Part shown: positions 1 through 9,587 of the stretch, piece after piece
Layout of the letters: each line of letters opens with the position of its first letter
How positions within the stretch are numbered: position 1 is the first letter of the stretch
From: Aphrocallistes beatrix
Taxonomy: Eukaryota > Porifera > Hexactinellida > Sceptrulophora > Aphrocallistidae
Direction: 5' to 3'
Assembly (NCBI GenBank): GCA_963281255.1
Contig: OY725505.1
Coordinates: 682,001-746,000, forward strand
Length of the DNA: 64,000 nucleotides
Notes under the pieces: model-generated
Databases searched by the model: none
The model's input: only the letters and a program-made list of their open reading frames with translations
What the model was told of the DNA's origin: nothing
Translations under genes and position numbers: made by a program

Positions 1-1150
1 GTTTTTCGCATAGAACTGAGATGTGAATGGGTTAATGCGAAAAAAATGGGATTTTTCCGTGAAATGTTGCTATGGAAACGTGTTTTGGTCAGTTGGGGTT
101 ATAGCTTGAAAACTGCAATAGCTACACATTCAAATGTAATTCCATTTGATAGCAAATATACTACTTCCTATTAAGCGATAATATATTTTCGACCTCTAAA
201 TTCAATGGTTTACGAGATATTCGACAATTTCTCATATTGGTCACATTTGGTAATTTGTCGAATATCTCGTAAACCATTGAAAATTTGTCACAAATATAAC
301 CTATTGCGCAACCATATGGTGACTAATCAAAATTTTACAACGGATATGGGTACTTTGACACCATATTTATATATGCTGGTAATACATTCCTAAGCTCTAT
401 TGTGCTTTGTTAATGATTTAAGGCAGCTCATGTATTAGTTCAACCATCGTTACTGTGAGGCATTATATACAGTAGGCTATGATTGACACCTATTTTCTAA
501 TTTAGCAATTTTTAAAAGGTTCAGAAAAAGAGTATAATAAAAATATTTACTTAACAGTGGAATCGATTAGTTAAATACCATGTAGAAAGTGATAAATTTG
601 AACCTCCAGAGCAATACACCACCAAATATCAACTGAGAGGAAACATGAGTCATTAAATAGTACACGAGTTCAGCTCATGACTTGATTTGTGCAAGCATTT
701 CCTTTTAAAACGTGCTCACATCCTCTGAAGACTTTACACCCACCTAACCAGAGATATCACATACTCTATACATCAGTGCACTGTCTCTAGTACAAATACA
801 CAATCACTTCAAATACAGCATTTCAATAGACAGTTTATCCATATACTCATAGAAACAAGAATAATGGCAGAGAGGTATCCTGAAGAACTAGCAGTAGCAG
901 ACCAGATAGAGTCACGCATCAATCAGTGTTGCGACCATTTAGTCGTTTGCATTAATCGTAGACGGATCGAACTACTCACTGAGTATAGAGAGAAGAAGGA
1001 GCAGCGACGAGCAGAGGAAACAGCTCGGTTGAGGAAGAGACAGCAGTTAGCTACCACTCAGACTCAGGTGCAGGAAGAAATGAATGAGAATGTCCTCCAC
1101 TCCATGCGGGAGAGAATGGTAGGGGAGATAGAGGAGAGAATGCGAGAACT
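1..1150. repeat. Inverted-duplication arm A (pairs with 11941-13092)
   Basis: This segment is a near-identical reverse complement of 11941-13092. It holds part of a foldback repeat, the upstream region of the NHL gene and the first 94 or so codons of that gene. The match starts at base 1, so the duplication probably extends beyond the window. It stops abruptly after the codons for MREL at 1150, where the intact gene continues with ETTVRD. Differences are scattered substitutions and very short indels (1150 bp against 1152 bp). Confidence 0.93.
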
Positions 1151-1160
1151 TGATCTCTAA
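864..1160 (+). pseudogene. Truncated duplicate of the coiled-coil/NHL gene
   Basis: The frame encodes 98 residues beginning MAERYPEELAVADQ. It equals the amino terminus of the intact gene at 10998-12227 (-), with V for A in the CCDHL(V/A)VC segment. Only the start of the coiled-coil region is present. After MREL it reads DL and stops, because the duplication ends and a foldback repeat begins. All NHL repeats are missing. The upstream sequence of the intact gene is duplicated too, so transcription is possible. The product, if made, would be a coiled-coil fragment able at most to pair with the full protein (inference). Confidence 0.88.
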
Positions 1161-1162
1161 AT

Positions 1163-1709
1163 TCAATGGTTTACGAGATATTCGACAAATTACCAAATGT
1201 TACCAATATGATATATTATCTAATAACTCGTAAACCATTGAATTCAGACAAATAAAGTATATTATCGCTTAATAGGAAGTAGTATATTTGCTATCAAATG
1301 GAATTACATTTGAATGTGTAGCTATTGCAGTTTTCAAGATATAACCCCAACTGACCAAAACATGTTTCCATAGCAACATTGGAATGTAGTAACATTCCAT
1401 GAAAAAATTCCTTTTTTCGTATTAACTCATTCACATCTCAGTCATATGTGAAAAATTTTATAGTAAAAACACTTAGAAGTGCTGCTAAACGGCCTCTGAA
1501 AATCACCAAATTTGTCACAAATATAACCTATTGCGCAACCATATGGGTACTTTGACACCATATTTATATATGCTGGTAATACATTCCTAAGCTCTATTGT
1601 GCTTTGTTAATGATTTAAGGCAGCTCATGTATTTGTTCAACCATCGGCTACCGCATCCCTAGTCCCAAATCCACAAGTTACTGTGAGGCATTATATACAG
1701 TAGGCTATG
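1163..1709. repeat. Foldback repeat R1, partial copy
   Basis: The copy begins with the palindromic core (CAATGGTTTACGAGATATT and its complement, about 80 bp, diverged here). It runs through the segment shared with 12900-13376 and ends with the family terminus TACAGTAGGCTATG. Its left boundary is exactly where the truncated NHL copy ends, so the repeat marks the rearrangement breakpoint. Confidence 0.8.
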
Positions 1710-3059
1710 ATCTAACAAACGTAACAGATTCAAAGCATAGTTTGCAGTTATATTAATTCTCAATAGATTAGATGAGACCGAATCGCCTGAATGAAAGGAC
1801 GTCTTTGCTGAGTTCTCTCCTCCAGACTAGCTCTATAGTTCTCCATCAGAGGACGAGTTAGTCAATCATTTACACGGCTGATTTTCTTTCTTAGAAAAAT
1901 TGTTTAACTAAAATGCAGGTAAGAGAACAAATAGATAAGTAAGAAATGAGTACACATCTAAAGTAATAAGCGAAACATTATAATCAAGGTGAAAATATAC
2001 ATAGTATTATGTTCCAAAATTTATTGTTTTGGAAAATGAAATGTCTAAATGACTCAGAATAGAATTTTTAAACAAGCAAGAGGCTTGGTAAACCAAAGAA
2101 GAAATTAGAGATGTATAATAATAAAACTAATGCACAATGCATGAAAGTTTGTGCGTGATAGAACTGATTTTAAAATGATTTATTTGTAGAAATTGAAAAG
2201 TGAATAGATATTCGAATTCTAAGCAGATACCCAACAACAAACTTATCACAAGGATGGAAGTTGTTGAGTTGTACTGACAATTGACAGTTGAATAAATTTC
2301 TAAGAATTACTACAACTAGAAACATTAGATTAGTGCTTACAATTCAAATTAGCTTACTTTTCTCTGAAGTTATATGACTCAAAAATTGTATCTATTGAAT
2401 TTGTCTTTTGGAAACGCGACCATCTTAGTGAACTCTTCAGAATCGAAATGTTAGCATTCTAATCTTACATATTTGATCAAATTAACCCTATTTTTGGCTG
2501 AGAGGGGTCTCCCGTTCAGAGGAAACAGTGAAAAGATAGGTGACAAGGATCCGTCACGGATTCTTAGAGGGAACACTGATAGGTAACTTGTAATTGCTCA
2601 GTGCTTTTGACTATAATGGTGTTAGTAGCATCAAGACATCATTGATATTTTACTCGTAGTATCATCAAGTGTAGTATAATTCATTGTAGTCCTGTCATAA
2701 TAGGAAGCAAATAGTCCCAACCCCAAAAAATCGCAAGATATTGTTTTATTGCATTTTTCCGTTGTATCATGTCTTAGGAGTAACATACAAAAAGTTTACT
2801 GAAATCAGAATACCAGAAAGTGATTTGGCATGACTCCGTCCTTGGCCCAGGACTATAAAAATCGCCGGTTTTAAAACTGAGATTTAATCTTTCAAACGAT
2901 TGTAAATCAGTTTTTAGTTTTAAAATATTAGGTTTGCAGCTGGTGGCATTTATGTATTTTTAATGGTAAACATACTCTAAATTTTTGTTCCGTCCCTTTA
3001 ACTCCAATGAAATATAAGAATGTAAAATTTAGGTGGCATTGATGGATAAACGTATACGT
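1710..3059. other. Intergenic, nothing recognised
   Basis: AT-rich sequence with stops in all frames. I see no gene, terminal inverted repeat or tandem array that I can name. Confidence 0.5.
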
Positions 3060-3590
3060 AAATGGATTGATGTTTACATTTCAATTTCATCTTCGGTTTC
3101 ATCATCCGGTGCAATTCCTTCTTCATATTGCAACAGTTGTCATCTTGGCATCGTCCGCATCCTTGGGAACATTTGAATCTTTGTTTTCTGCAGCTACATC
3201 TAAGACTACTACACTACATCCTGTGGAACCGTTACTGTGGATCATTTTCAGGAATGCTTCGGGTGCAGGATTACTGTCCAACACGACTGGGATTAGGCTG
3301 TTATATTGGCAGTTCCATCACAACTGGTCACAACTGGGTCTTGGTTTGGTGCAGATAGCATAGCTTTTTAAAATGTAATCCTCTTTGAACTGTACAGAGC
3401 AGACTTCTTTCCGAGACCGAAAGTGCTGGAAGTGGTGTCACTCCGGGTGAATGCATGCAGAAAAAGCAGGGTGTGACAGATTTCGTCTCAAGCACTTGCT
3501 TTATCACCTTGAAGTCATACTACGGTTGGTTTCCCTTTATCCGAGCGGAAGTAGATCTTCTTTGCATTGTTGTTAGGAGCGTATTGCAGC
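3060..3590 (-). pseudogene. Remnant of a cysteine-rich (CXC-type) transposon ORF
   Basis: Read on the minus strand, one frame at about 3390-3485 gives TLLFLHAFTRSDTTSSTFG followed by KKSAL. Further downstream, at about 3125-3205, comes CRKQRFKCSQGCGRC. This order, an 'HAF(S/T)GCDTTS' block and then a tesmin-like cysteine cluster, is familiar to me from transposon-associated proteins of invertebrates. Here the expected GCD reads RSD, and stops and frame changes separate the blocks. It is clearly dead. The exact element family is not determined. Confidence 0.5.
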
Positions 3591-3641
3591 AACACAAATC
3601 CACAAGTTAATGTGAAGCCTTATATACAGTAGACTATGCAC
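3590..3641. repeat. R1 repeat terminus
   Basis: The end of the R1 family (ACAAATCCACAAGTTAATG ... ATATACAGTAGACTATG) directly abuts the broken RBR-gene copy at 3642. An R1 end is therefore again at a gene-duplication breakpoint. Confidence 0.7.
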
Positions 3642-4172
3642 CAGCATACCTGACACTGAGTTCATTCCATACTAGAACATCCAGTAGAACGTTGGATTGG
3701 GACATGACATTTGGAACAGAAATGAGCATTGAACTCTGAACCAGATTTCCAACTCATCTATTAGCGAATGCTTGGTCTCCTTTCATGTAAGTAGAACATG
3801 ATATGCCATCGCGCCAGGGAGCATGGCAAAGGAAACACCAATTGAGATCACAATCGAGACATTTGATTTGAGTTTCTTTTAGGTTTATAGGGAAAAAACA
3901 AGATTTAATTCCATTCCCCATTTTCGGAGCCTCTGATCTGAAATTGTCTCCAGCCTAGAGCAACCAGAACATGACTTGACACAGGGATTGCTTACTGATT
4001 CTGCAATTAATTTTCTGAATAACTTCTTATGAGTCTCTTCTTCTAGGTTGTTCAAGATCATCCCGTGATCCAACTTCTTCTCACATGTAGTGAAAGGACA
4101 TTCAATCTTGAGCATTACTTTTTTTTAATCTTCTGAGTGATGTAGCTTTCATACATTCTTCGCAGATTAATT
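3642..4172 (-). pseudogene. Partial copy of the RBR E3 ligase gene (amino-terminal and middle part)
   Basis: The minus strand matches about 62125-62660 of the intact RBR gene, covering the end of RING1, the IBR region and the first part of RING2. Open pieces include IECPFTTCEKKLDHGMILNN near 4080 and the CSGCSRLETISDQ region near 3970. Small indels break the frame, for example at the poly-T tract near 4110-4120. The copy lacks the true start, the first RING1 cysteines and the membrane tail. Unlike the 15.2-16.1 kb copy, it keeps the bases for the first RING2 cysteine pair. Confidence 0.85.
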
Positions 4173-4613
4173 CAATATATTTGGAGATCCTTTTTTTGAT
4201 GATCGAGATCGGATCGACAATCCTTTTTAAAAGTAGGATCTGGATCGGGATCGGATCGAAACTTTTATTGAATTCGATCCGATCCTTTTTCTTTTTAATC
4301 CCCAAGTTGGAGGTGAAAGTGTTGAAATGTATGTCTGATTAAATAGTAGTATATGTTTTAATGTGTTTTATGGTTTGAATACTAACTTAAGCACTAAGTA
4401 CGCCCCAGGCTGCCGAAGACGGACGGACATTCACGCCGTCCATGCCATGAGGTATCTCCTTCCAGGAGCTCTACTAAAAGTGATAGCCTCTAACTATTAT
4501 TGAAAGGATCTTTTTTGGGGATCGTGATCGGATCGAACATCCTTTTATAAAATTAGGATCGTGATCGGATCGAAGATCCTTATATAAGTTGGGATCGGGA
4601 TCAGGATCTAGAT
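4173..4613. repeat. GATC-rich simple repeats
   Basis: Degenerate runs of GATCGGATCG alternate with poly-T, at about 4185-4280 and 4500-4613, and resume at 4972 after the hAT insertion. The middle (about 4300-4500) has no recognisable content. Confidence 0.55.
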
Positions 4614-4963
4614 CAGTGGTTCTCAACCTATGGGTCGCGACCCCAATTGGGGTCGCGAAGCACTTTTTATGGGGTCGCGGACTAATCTCTAATCTTTTTC
4701 GTTATTGCACGTATTCGTTCCTATACTCATCATTTTATATTGCTAATACTAAGTTTAGACTATAGAGTTACGTTTTGTGCAGGGTGATGGCGGGAGCATC
4801 ACGCGAACGACATTACCAAGACAAATTCATTGAACTTGGTTTCTATTATGTGACAGATTGTAGGCTCCGGAAACCTCAGTGCGTTATTTGCTTCTTTGGG
4901 CGTCGCGCTCAAATGTTGGTTCATGGAATGGGGTCGCAGCAAGAAAAAGGTTGGGAACCACTG
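4614..4963 (+). mobile_element. Non-autonomous hAT element with a transposase fragment
   Basis: The ends are CAGTGGTTCTCAACC and GGTTGGGAACCACTG, a textbook hAT terminal inverted repeat. It is flanked by an exact 8-bp target duplication, ATCTAGAT (4606-4613 and 4964-4971). The interior is not random. A 64-codon frame from 4775 reads RHYQDKFIELGFYYV then KPQCVICF, which resembles the N-terminal zinc-binding start of ZBED5-like hAT transposases. The element is thus an internal-deletion derivative, not an unrelated MITE. Confidence 0.92.
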
Positions 4964-5030
4964 ATCTAGATCCTTTTTTTGAGGATCGACTAATGCCCTA
5001 ATTAGGAGCTAATAAAAAGTAGCCTAGTAC

Positions 5031-5311
5031 CTATCGAATAAATTCAAATTTGAAAGTATAGCTAAAACGGTTTTCAAGATATATGCTCAAATGGTCAAAA
5101 TGAGTTTCCATAGCAACGATGGAATGTAACAACATTCCTTTAAAAAATATCATTTTTTTCGAATCAACTCGTCCCCACCTGATTATAATAAATCGTACAT
5201 TAATAACGCTTTCAAATGTACAGGTCAGAATATCGCCAAAATGTATCTTAAATCTGTGAAAAACAGGTGTGAAAACCGCATAACTCAGATTCCACACATA
5301 GGTGAGGTCAG
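5031..5311. repeat. R2 repeat, left part, split by the gypsy insertion
   Basis: The sequence CATTAATAACGCTTTCAAATG ... CACACATAGGTGAGG parallels 41080-41210 in the large palindrome, and the same repeat resumes at 9593. Bases 5307-5311 (GTCAG) are the left copy of the gypsy target duplication. Confidence 0.75.
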
Positions 5312-5435
5312 TGTAGAGACTTTAGACAGTAGTGTTATACCTCATCACTACCTGCGTGGTTTCCGTAGCTTAGTACCACCCATGGTGTTAGAAAACTAAA
5401 TACAGTTGAATTGCATTCTACTCAAATATATTACA
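5312..5435 (+). repeat. 5' LTR (internally deleted)
   Basis: 124 bp, from TGTAGAGACT to ATATTACA. Compared with the 230-bp 3' LTR it lacks about 106 bp between two TTAG tetranucleotides. This fits a deletion between short direct repeats after insertion. Confidence 0.93.
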
Positions 5436-5449
5436 GTGGCGACGAAGAT
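5436..5449 (+). promoter_or_regulatory. Probable tRNA primer-binding site
   Basis: TGGCGACGAAGA begins two bases after the LTR end. It starts with the TGG expected from a tRNA CCA tail. I cannot assign the tRNA. Confidence 0.6.
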
Positions 5450-5453
5450 ATAA

Positions 5454-6446
5454 ATGGCATCCAGGCACGGAGTCATTAGCGCATTCGAGGCCGGTAAAGA
5501 AGACTGGACCTCATACACTGAAAGGCTTCAGCAGTATTTTGCGGCTAACGAGATCGTTTCTGAGGATAAACAGAGGGCGATCCTCATAAGCGTGTGTGGC
5601 GCTGAGACATACCAGCTCCTGAAGAGCTTGCTCGCTCCTGTCAAACCGGCCGAGAAGACCTTCGTGCAGCTGGTTGAACTAATGAAGAATCACCCACAGC
5701 CTACGCCTTCAGTTATTGTGGAGAGGTTTACGTTCCACTCTCGGTCTCGCAGGGACGGTGAGGCAGTTGCGGTCTACGTTGCTGAGCTAAGGAAGCTGTC
5801 CGAGCATTGTGGCTTCGGGGATTCGCTAAATGATATGCTCCGTGACCGTCTTGTGTGTGGTATTAACGACAGTGGTATCCAACGTCATTTGCTTTCCGAG
5901 CCAGATTTGACGTTCAAGAAGGCATTCGACCTAGCTCAAGCAGCAGAATCCGCGGAGCGTGATGTCCATGATTTGCAAAGTTCAAAGGTGAGCTCAGAGA
6001 AGCTTTATCTCGTGAAAAGTACGTCCGAGAGGAGTCAGGCTTTGGTGTGCTATCGTTGTGGCGCAGGCCATCGCGGGGCTGAATGTCGCTACAAAGATGC
6101 AACCTGTTACAAGTGTGGGAAGCAAGGGCACCTATCCAAAGTTTGTCGGAGCAAGCCGAAGAGCACGTCGTTTCTACACCCTCGCCAGAAGGATACGCAT
6201 CAGATACAGTCTCAAGATACACACCAAGTTCAGCCTGACGAGGCCAGTGGGGATCTGGAGTATGGGGAATATAACTTGTTCAATGTGAAGGACCGAAACA
6301 ATCATCCTCTGCAGGTGACAGCGACGATCAATGGAGCAAACCTATTGTTAGAAGTGGACACGGGAGCGACTTTGTCAATAATTAGTCAAAACACTTATGG
6401 GCCGATGGAAAACCCCCATTGCTACAACCCTCTGGAGCCCGACTGA
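5454..6446 (+). CDS. Gypsy Gag with start of protease
   Basis: The frame is 330 residues and the start is the first ATG after the primer site. Residues 1-170 form a helical capsid-like region (AGKEDWTSYTERLQQYF). Two zinc knuckles follow: C199-x2-C202-x3-H206-x4-C211, slightly short, and C218-x2-C221-x4-H226-x4-C231, canonical. The aspartic protease begins with VDTGATLSII, catalytic D302. The frame is lost about 20 residues later, around 6400-6418, and the rest of the protease continues one base back in the next frame. Because the break falls inside the protease fold, it looks like damage, not programmed frameshifting between Gag and Pol. Confidence 0.9.
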   Translation: MASRHGVISAFEAGKEDWTSYTERLQQYFAANEIVSEDKQRAILISVCGAETYQLLKSLLAPVKPAEKTFVQLVELMKNHPQPTPSVIVERFTFHSRSRRDGEAVAVYVAELRKLSEHCGFGDSLNDMLRDRLVCGINDSGIQRHLLSEPDLTFKKAFDLAQAAESAERDVHDLQSSKVSSEKLYLVKSTSERSQALVCYRCGAGHRGAECRYKDATCYKCGKQGHLSKVCRSKPKSTSFLHPRQKDTHQIQSQDTHQVQPDEASGDLEYGEYNLFNVKDRNNHPLQVTATINGANLLLEVDTGATLSIISQNTYGPMENPHCYNPLEPD

Positions 6447-7435
6447 GAACCTATACTGGTGAAGAGATCAAGGTAATGGGCAATCTTGAAGTAGATGTAA
6501 AACTTAACGGGCAGGAAGAAATGTTGAACTTGCTAGTGGTAGAAGGAAATGGCCCCAACCTGCTTGGTGATTGGCTAAGGAAGATAGAATTGAATTGGTC
6601 CCAGCTTCATCAGATTCGCACCTCGAGTGAGCTGACGAGGATTTTGGATTTTTACTCGCATCTATTCCAAGATGAACTTGGTTGTGTGGGGGATATTCGC
6701 GCAAATATTTGTGTCGATCCCAACGCTCTTCCAAAAATTTTTCGCCCTAGGGTGGTACCGTTTGCCTTACGCGGGAGAGTGGAGAAGGAGCTTGATCGGC
6801 TACAGAGCCAAGGCGTCATTGAGCCTGTACGATTTGCGGAATGGGCAGCGCCAATAGTACCCATTGTTAAAGGGGACGGATCGGTACGTATCTGTGGGGA
6901 CTATAAAGTAACAGCAAATGCCTTTGCATTAGTGGATACTTATCCGCTACCACGGATTGATGACCTTCTAGCGTCGTTATCAGGAGGCAAGTCATTTACC
7001 AAGCTGGATTTAGCCCACGCCTACTTGCAAATTCCCTTAGAAGAACGGTCGAAGAAATACACTACCATAAACACACAGAGGGGGCTATTCCAATACAATC
7101 GCCTTCCGTTTGGTTTATCGGCCGCACCAGCGATCTTCCAGAGGACTATGGAGAGCATCCTACGAGGGTTGCCACGCGTTTGTATCTACCTTGACGATAT
7201 ACTTATAACGGGCGTTAATGAAGAAGATCACCTTCACAACCTTAAGGCAGTACTATCGCGTCTCAAACAAGCTGGTTTTCGTCTCAAACGACACAAATGT
7301 GCATTTTTACTCCCATCAATTGAATATCTGGGACATGTCATTGATGCTAAGGCCTCAGACCAAGTGGCAAGAAGACTCAAGCAATACAGAACGCGCCCAC
7401 CCCAAAGACCACCTCTGAATTACGGTCATTCCTAG
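6419..7435 (+). pseudogene. Gypsy protease end and reverse transcriptase
   Basis: The frame opens with the end of the protease (RLRTYTGEEIKVMG). The reverse transcriptase then runs from about VIEPVRFAEWAAPIVPI through TKLDLAHAYLQIPLEE and LPFGLSAAPAIFQ to the YLDD catalytic motif (about 7190). The thumb starts with FLGHV-like IEYLGHVIDA. Reading continues in another frame after about 7350, where a run of G appears one base short. The fingers and palm are complete. Confidence 0.9.
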
Positions 7436-7440
7436 GGCTT

Positions 7441-7737
7441 ATGAATTATTATGGGAAGTTCATTCCCAATCTCTCAACCTTGATGGCTCCATTACACTGG
7501 TTGTTACAGAAACATGTCAAGTGGGATTGGGGTAGAGCCCAGGAGAACGCCTTCCGGAAGGCAAAGGGGGTGCTATCATCATCCCAGATACTCGTTCACT
7601 TTCAGCCCGATAAAGACCTCGTTGTCATCTGTTGGAGCCGTACTGTCGCATGTTTTAGAAGATGGCACAGAGAGGCCTATCTATTACGCTTCGCGCTCAC
7701 TTGCCATCGCGGAGAAGAAATACTCACAGCTCGATAA
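7441..7737 (+). pseudogene. Gypsy RT thumb/connection fragment
   Basis: The frame continues the polymerase with MNYYGKFIPNLSTLMAPLHW and LQKHVKWDWG, the standard connection between RT and RNase H. It loses register near 7630, where the RNase H 'CDAS' segment should follow VVIC. That stretch is missing, and the first catalytic aspartate of RNase H is lost with it. Confidence 0.82.
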
Positions 7738-8353
7738 GGAGGGTTTAGCAATTATATTTGCAGTTAAAAGATTCCACCAATTTCTTTTTGGACGCCCCTT
7801 CTTGATCAAGTCTGACCACAAGCCACTACAATACATCTTTGGACACACGCATCCAGTCCCACCTTTAGCATCTGCAAGGCTACAGAGATGGGCCCTTATT
7901 CTTGGCGCATACGATTACAAGATTGTGTACAGACCTGGTGGGGAAATTGGAAACGCAGATGGCTTGAGTCGTCTACCCCTACCTAATTACCCGACGGATA
8001 TTCCTGTTCCTGGCGAAACGATACTACTCATGAGGAACCTCGAGCTATCCGAAATTACTGCGGAGCGAATTAGCCAATGGACCAGCCGCGATCCATTGTT
8101 ATCTCGGATTCGCCGATTCTTGCAACTCGGGTGGCCACATTTGACGGACGAGGAGACTATACATTTCCGTCGCAGAAAGGATGAGTTAAGCGTGCAAGAT
8201 GGATGTATTATGTGGGGGACTCGTGTCGTGATACCAAAGAAAGGCCAAGAATTGGTTCTTGAATTGCTCCATGAAGCACATCCAGGGATATCACGCATGA
8301 AAAGCTTGGCACGAAGTTTTCGTATGGTGGCCTGGAATGGATCAACAGCTTGA
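7514..8353 (+). pseudogene. Gypsy RNase H and integrase zinc-binding region
   Basis: The reliable part starts near 7635. RNase H motifs are RPIYYASRSLAIAEKKYSQL, DKEGLAIIFAVKRFHQFLFG and FLIKSDHKPLQYIF, followed by the usual YRPGGEIGNADGLSRLPL linker. The integrase H2C2 histidines appear in LLHEAHPGISRMKSLARSF at about 8265-8320. One inserted base near 8320 shifts the frame just before the cysteine pair. Residues before 7635 in this frame are not coding. Confidence 0.85.
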
Positions 8354-8543
8354 AACGAAAGTTAAGTCATGCGAGCCTTGTCAGTTATCAAGACATTCGC
8401 CTCCTAAGGCGCCATTACATCCTTGGGAGTGGCCTGATCGTCCATGGTCGCGTATCCACATTGATTTTGCTGGTCCATTCATGGGGAAGATGTTCCTTAT
8501 AGTAGTGGGGATGCCCACTCGAAATGGATGGAGGTATCAATAA
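8337..8543 (+). pseudogene. Gypsy integrase, Cys pair and first catalytic Asp
   Basis: VKSCEPCQLSRH supplies the two zinc cysteines. WSRIHIDFAGPFMGKMFLIV holds the first catalytic aspartate of the DDE core. Extra G residues in a G run near 8508 end the frame within a 'VVDAHSKW'-type motif. Confidence 0.87.
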
Positions 8544-8866
8544 TACATTCGGCGACTTCGAATTCTACTCTCGAAAAACTCAGAGCCTTATTTGCAACGC
8601 ATGGATTACCCGAGATAATCGTGTCGGATAACGGAGCTGCATTCACTAGTGCAGAATTTCAGGAGTTTACGAGGAAGAATGGCATTCGACATATCAGAAC
8701 TGCTCCATACCACCCCTCTTCCAATGGCCAAGTCGAGAGGGCGGTACAGACGTTTAAAGACAGTATGAAAAGAACTTCTACAGAATCGCTGGAAACAAGA
8801 ATATCTAGATTCTTATTCCACTACCATATTACCCCCCCATTCAACCACGGGAATAACTCCAGCTGA
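8528..8866 (+). pseudogene. Gypsy integrase, second Asp and Glu
   Basis: FATHGLPEIIVSDNGAAFTS holds the second catalytic aspartate, and HPSSNGQVERAVQTFKDSMK the glutamate, at normal spacing. The frame ends at a run of seven C residues near 8832, where six would keep it open. Confidence 0.88.
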
Positions 8867-8873
8867 ACTGCTT

Positions 8874-9329
8874 ATGGGAAGGCAGCTCAGGTCTCACTTC
8901 AGTCGCCTTATCCCTGATCTTTCAGTTCGAATAGGAGTTAAACAACAAGTACAGAAGGAAAGGTACGACTGTGCGGCTAAGCAGAGGGATCTCACGATTG
9001 GCTCACGCGTCTTCGTGCGCAATTTCCCCCATGGGACGTCCTGGTTAAAGGGTATCCTAACGGAGAAAAGCGGACCATTATCGTTTATAGTCAAATTGGA
9101 CGATGGCAGGATAATACATCGCCACATGGATCACATCCGCGCTGATGAAGCAAATGGTCCAGTGGATACTCAAGATTTTTCCTTTCCATATACTGTTGGA
9201 ACTCGTTGTCCACAAATGCAGCCCATAGTGACTAGTCGCAGTGATGTAGCCCAACAGGTGACCCCTCCCCCACCGCGTCGCTCATCTCGGATACGGCACC
9301 CTCCCGACAGATACCAACCAGAATCTTAG
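8874..9329 (+). pseudogene. Gypsy integrase C-terminal domain
   Basis: The frame begins LMGRQLRSHFSRLIPD-like and has the small C-terminal fold GSRVFVRNFPHGTSWLKG ... GPLSFIVKLDDGRIIHRH. A proline- and arginine-rich tail (TPPPPRRSSRIRHPPDRY) follows. Its stop lies 28 bases before the 3' LTR, so the 3' end of the coding region is intact. Confidence 0.88.
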
Positions 9330-9346
9330 AGTAAATACTCTTGCTA

Positions 9347-9357
9347 GTGGAAGGGAG
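9347..9357 (+). promoter_or_regulatory. Polypurine tract
   Basis: GTGGAAGGGAG lies directly against the 3' LTR start, the position used to prime plus-strand synthesis in LTR elements. Confidence 0.75.
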
Positions 9358-9587
9358 TGTAGAGACTTTAGACAGTAGTGTTATACCTCATCACTACCTG
9401 CGTGGTTTCCGTAGCTTAGTACCACCCATGGTGTTAGTCATAATAGGACTTCACTGACTCTACTTACATATTTATAGGGCAAGCTATCGCTTGTGACAGA
9501 TTGTATGCTTATCTTAATTGGTAATTCTATTACAAGCACTTAGAAAACTAAATACAGTTGAATTGCTTTCTACCCAAATATATTACA
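9358..9587 (+). repeat. 3' LTR
   Basis: 230 bp, from TGTAGAG to ATTACA. It contains the extra 106 bp absent from the 5' LTR and is followed by the right GTCAG target copy. Confidence 0.93.

Larger units (their letters stand above)
5312..9587 (+). mobile_element. Ty3/gypsy LTR retrotransposon, nearly full length, frame-broken
   Basis: The element has two LTRs that start TGTAGAG and end ATTACA, a primer-binding-like TGGCGACGAAGA just inside the 5' LTR, and a purine tract before the 3' LTR. Gag-protease, reverse transcriptase, RNase H and integrase follow in that order, which is the Ty3/gypsy (Metaviridae-type) order. An exact 5-bp duplication, GTCAG, flanks it (5307-5311 and 9588-9592). At least six frame breaks make the copy non-autonomous. 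It lies inside a copy of repeat R2. Confidence 0.95.

Noticed and set aside
3067-3363. 98-codon plus-strand frame with a hydrophobic start
   Set aside because: The minus strand carries a recognisable CXC-type transposon remnant here, so the plus frame is its shadow.
4102-4305. 67-codon minus-strand frame rich in Ile and Lys
   Set aside because: It joins a GATC-rich simple repeat to a shifted piece of the RBR pseudogene.
6395-6420. Programmed -1 frameshift site between Gag and Pol (AAACCCC)
   Set aside because: The heptamer is not a standard slippery sequence and the break falls inside the protease fold; other frame breaks in the element also look mutational.
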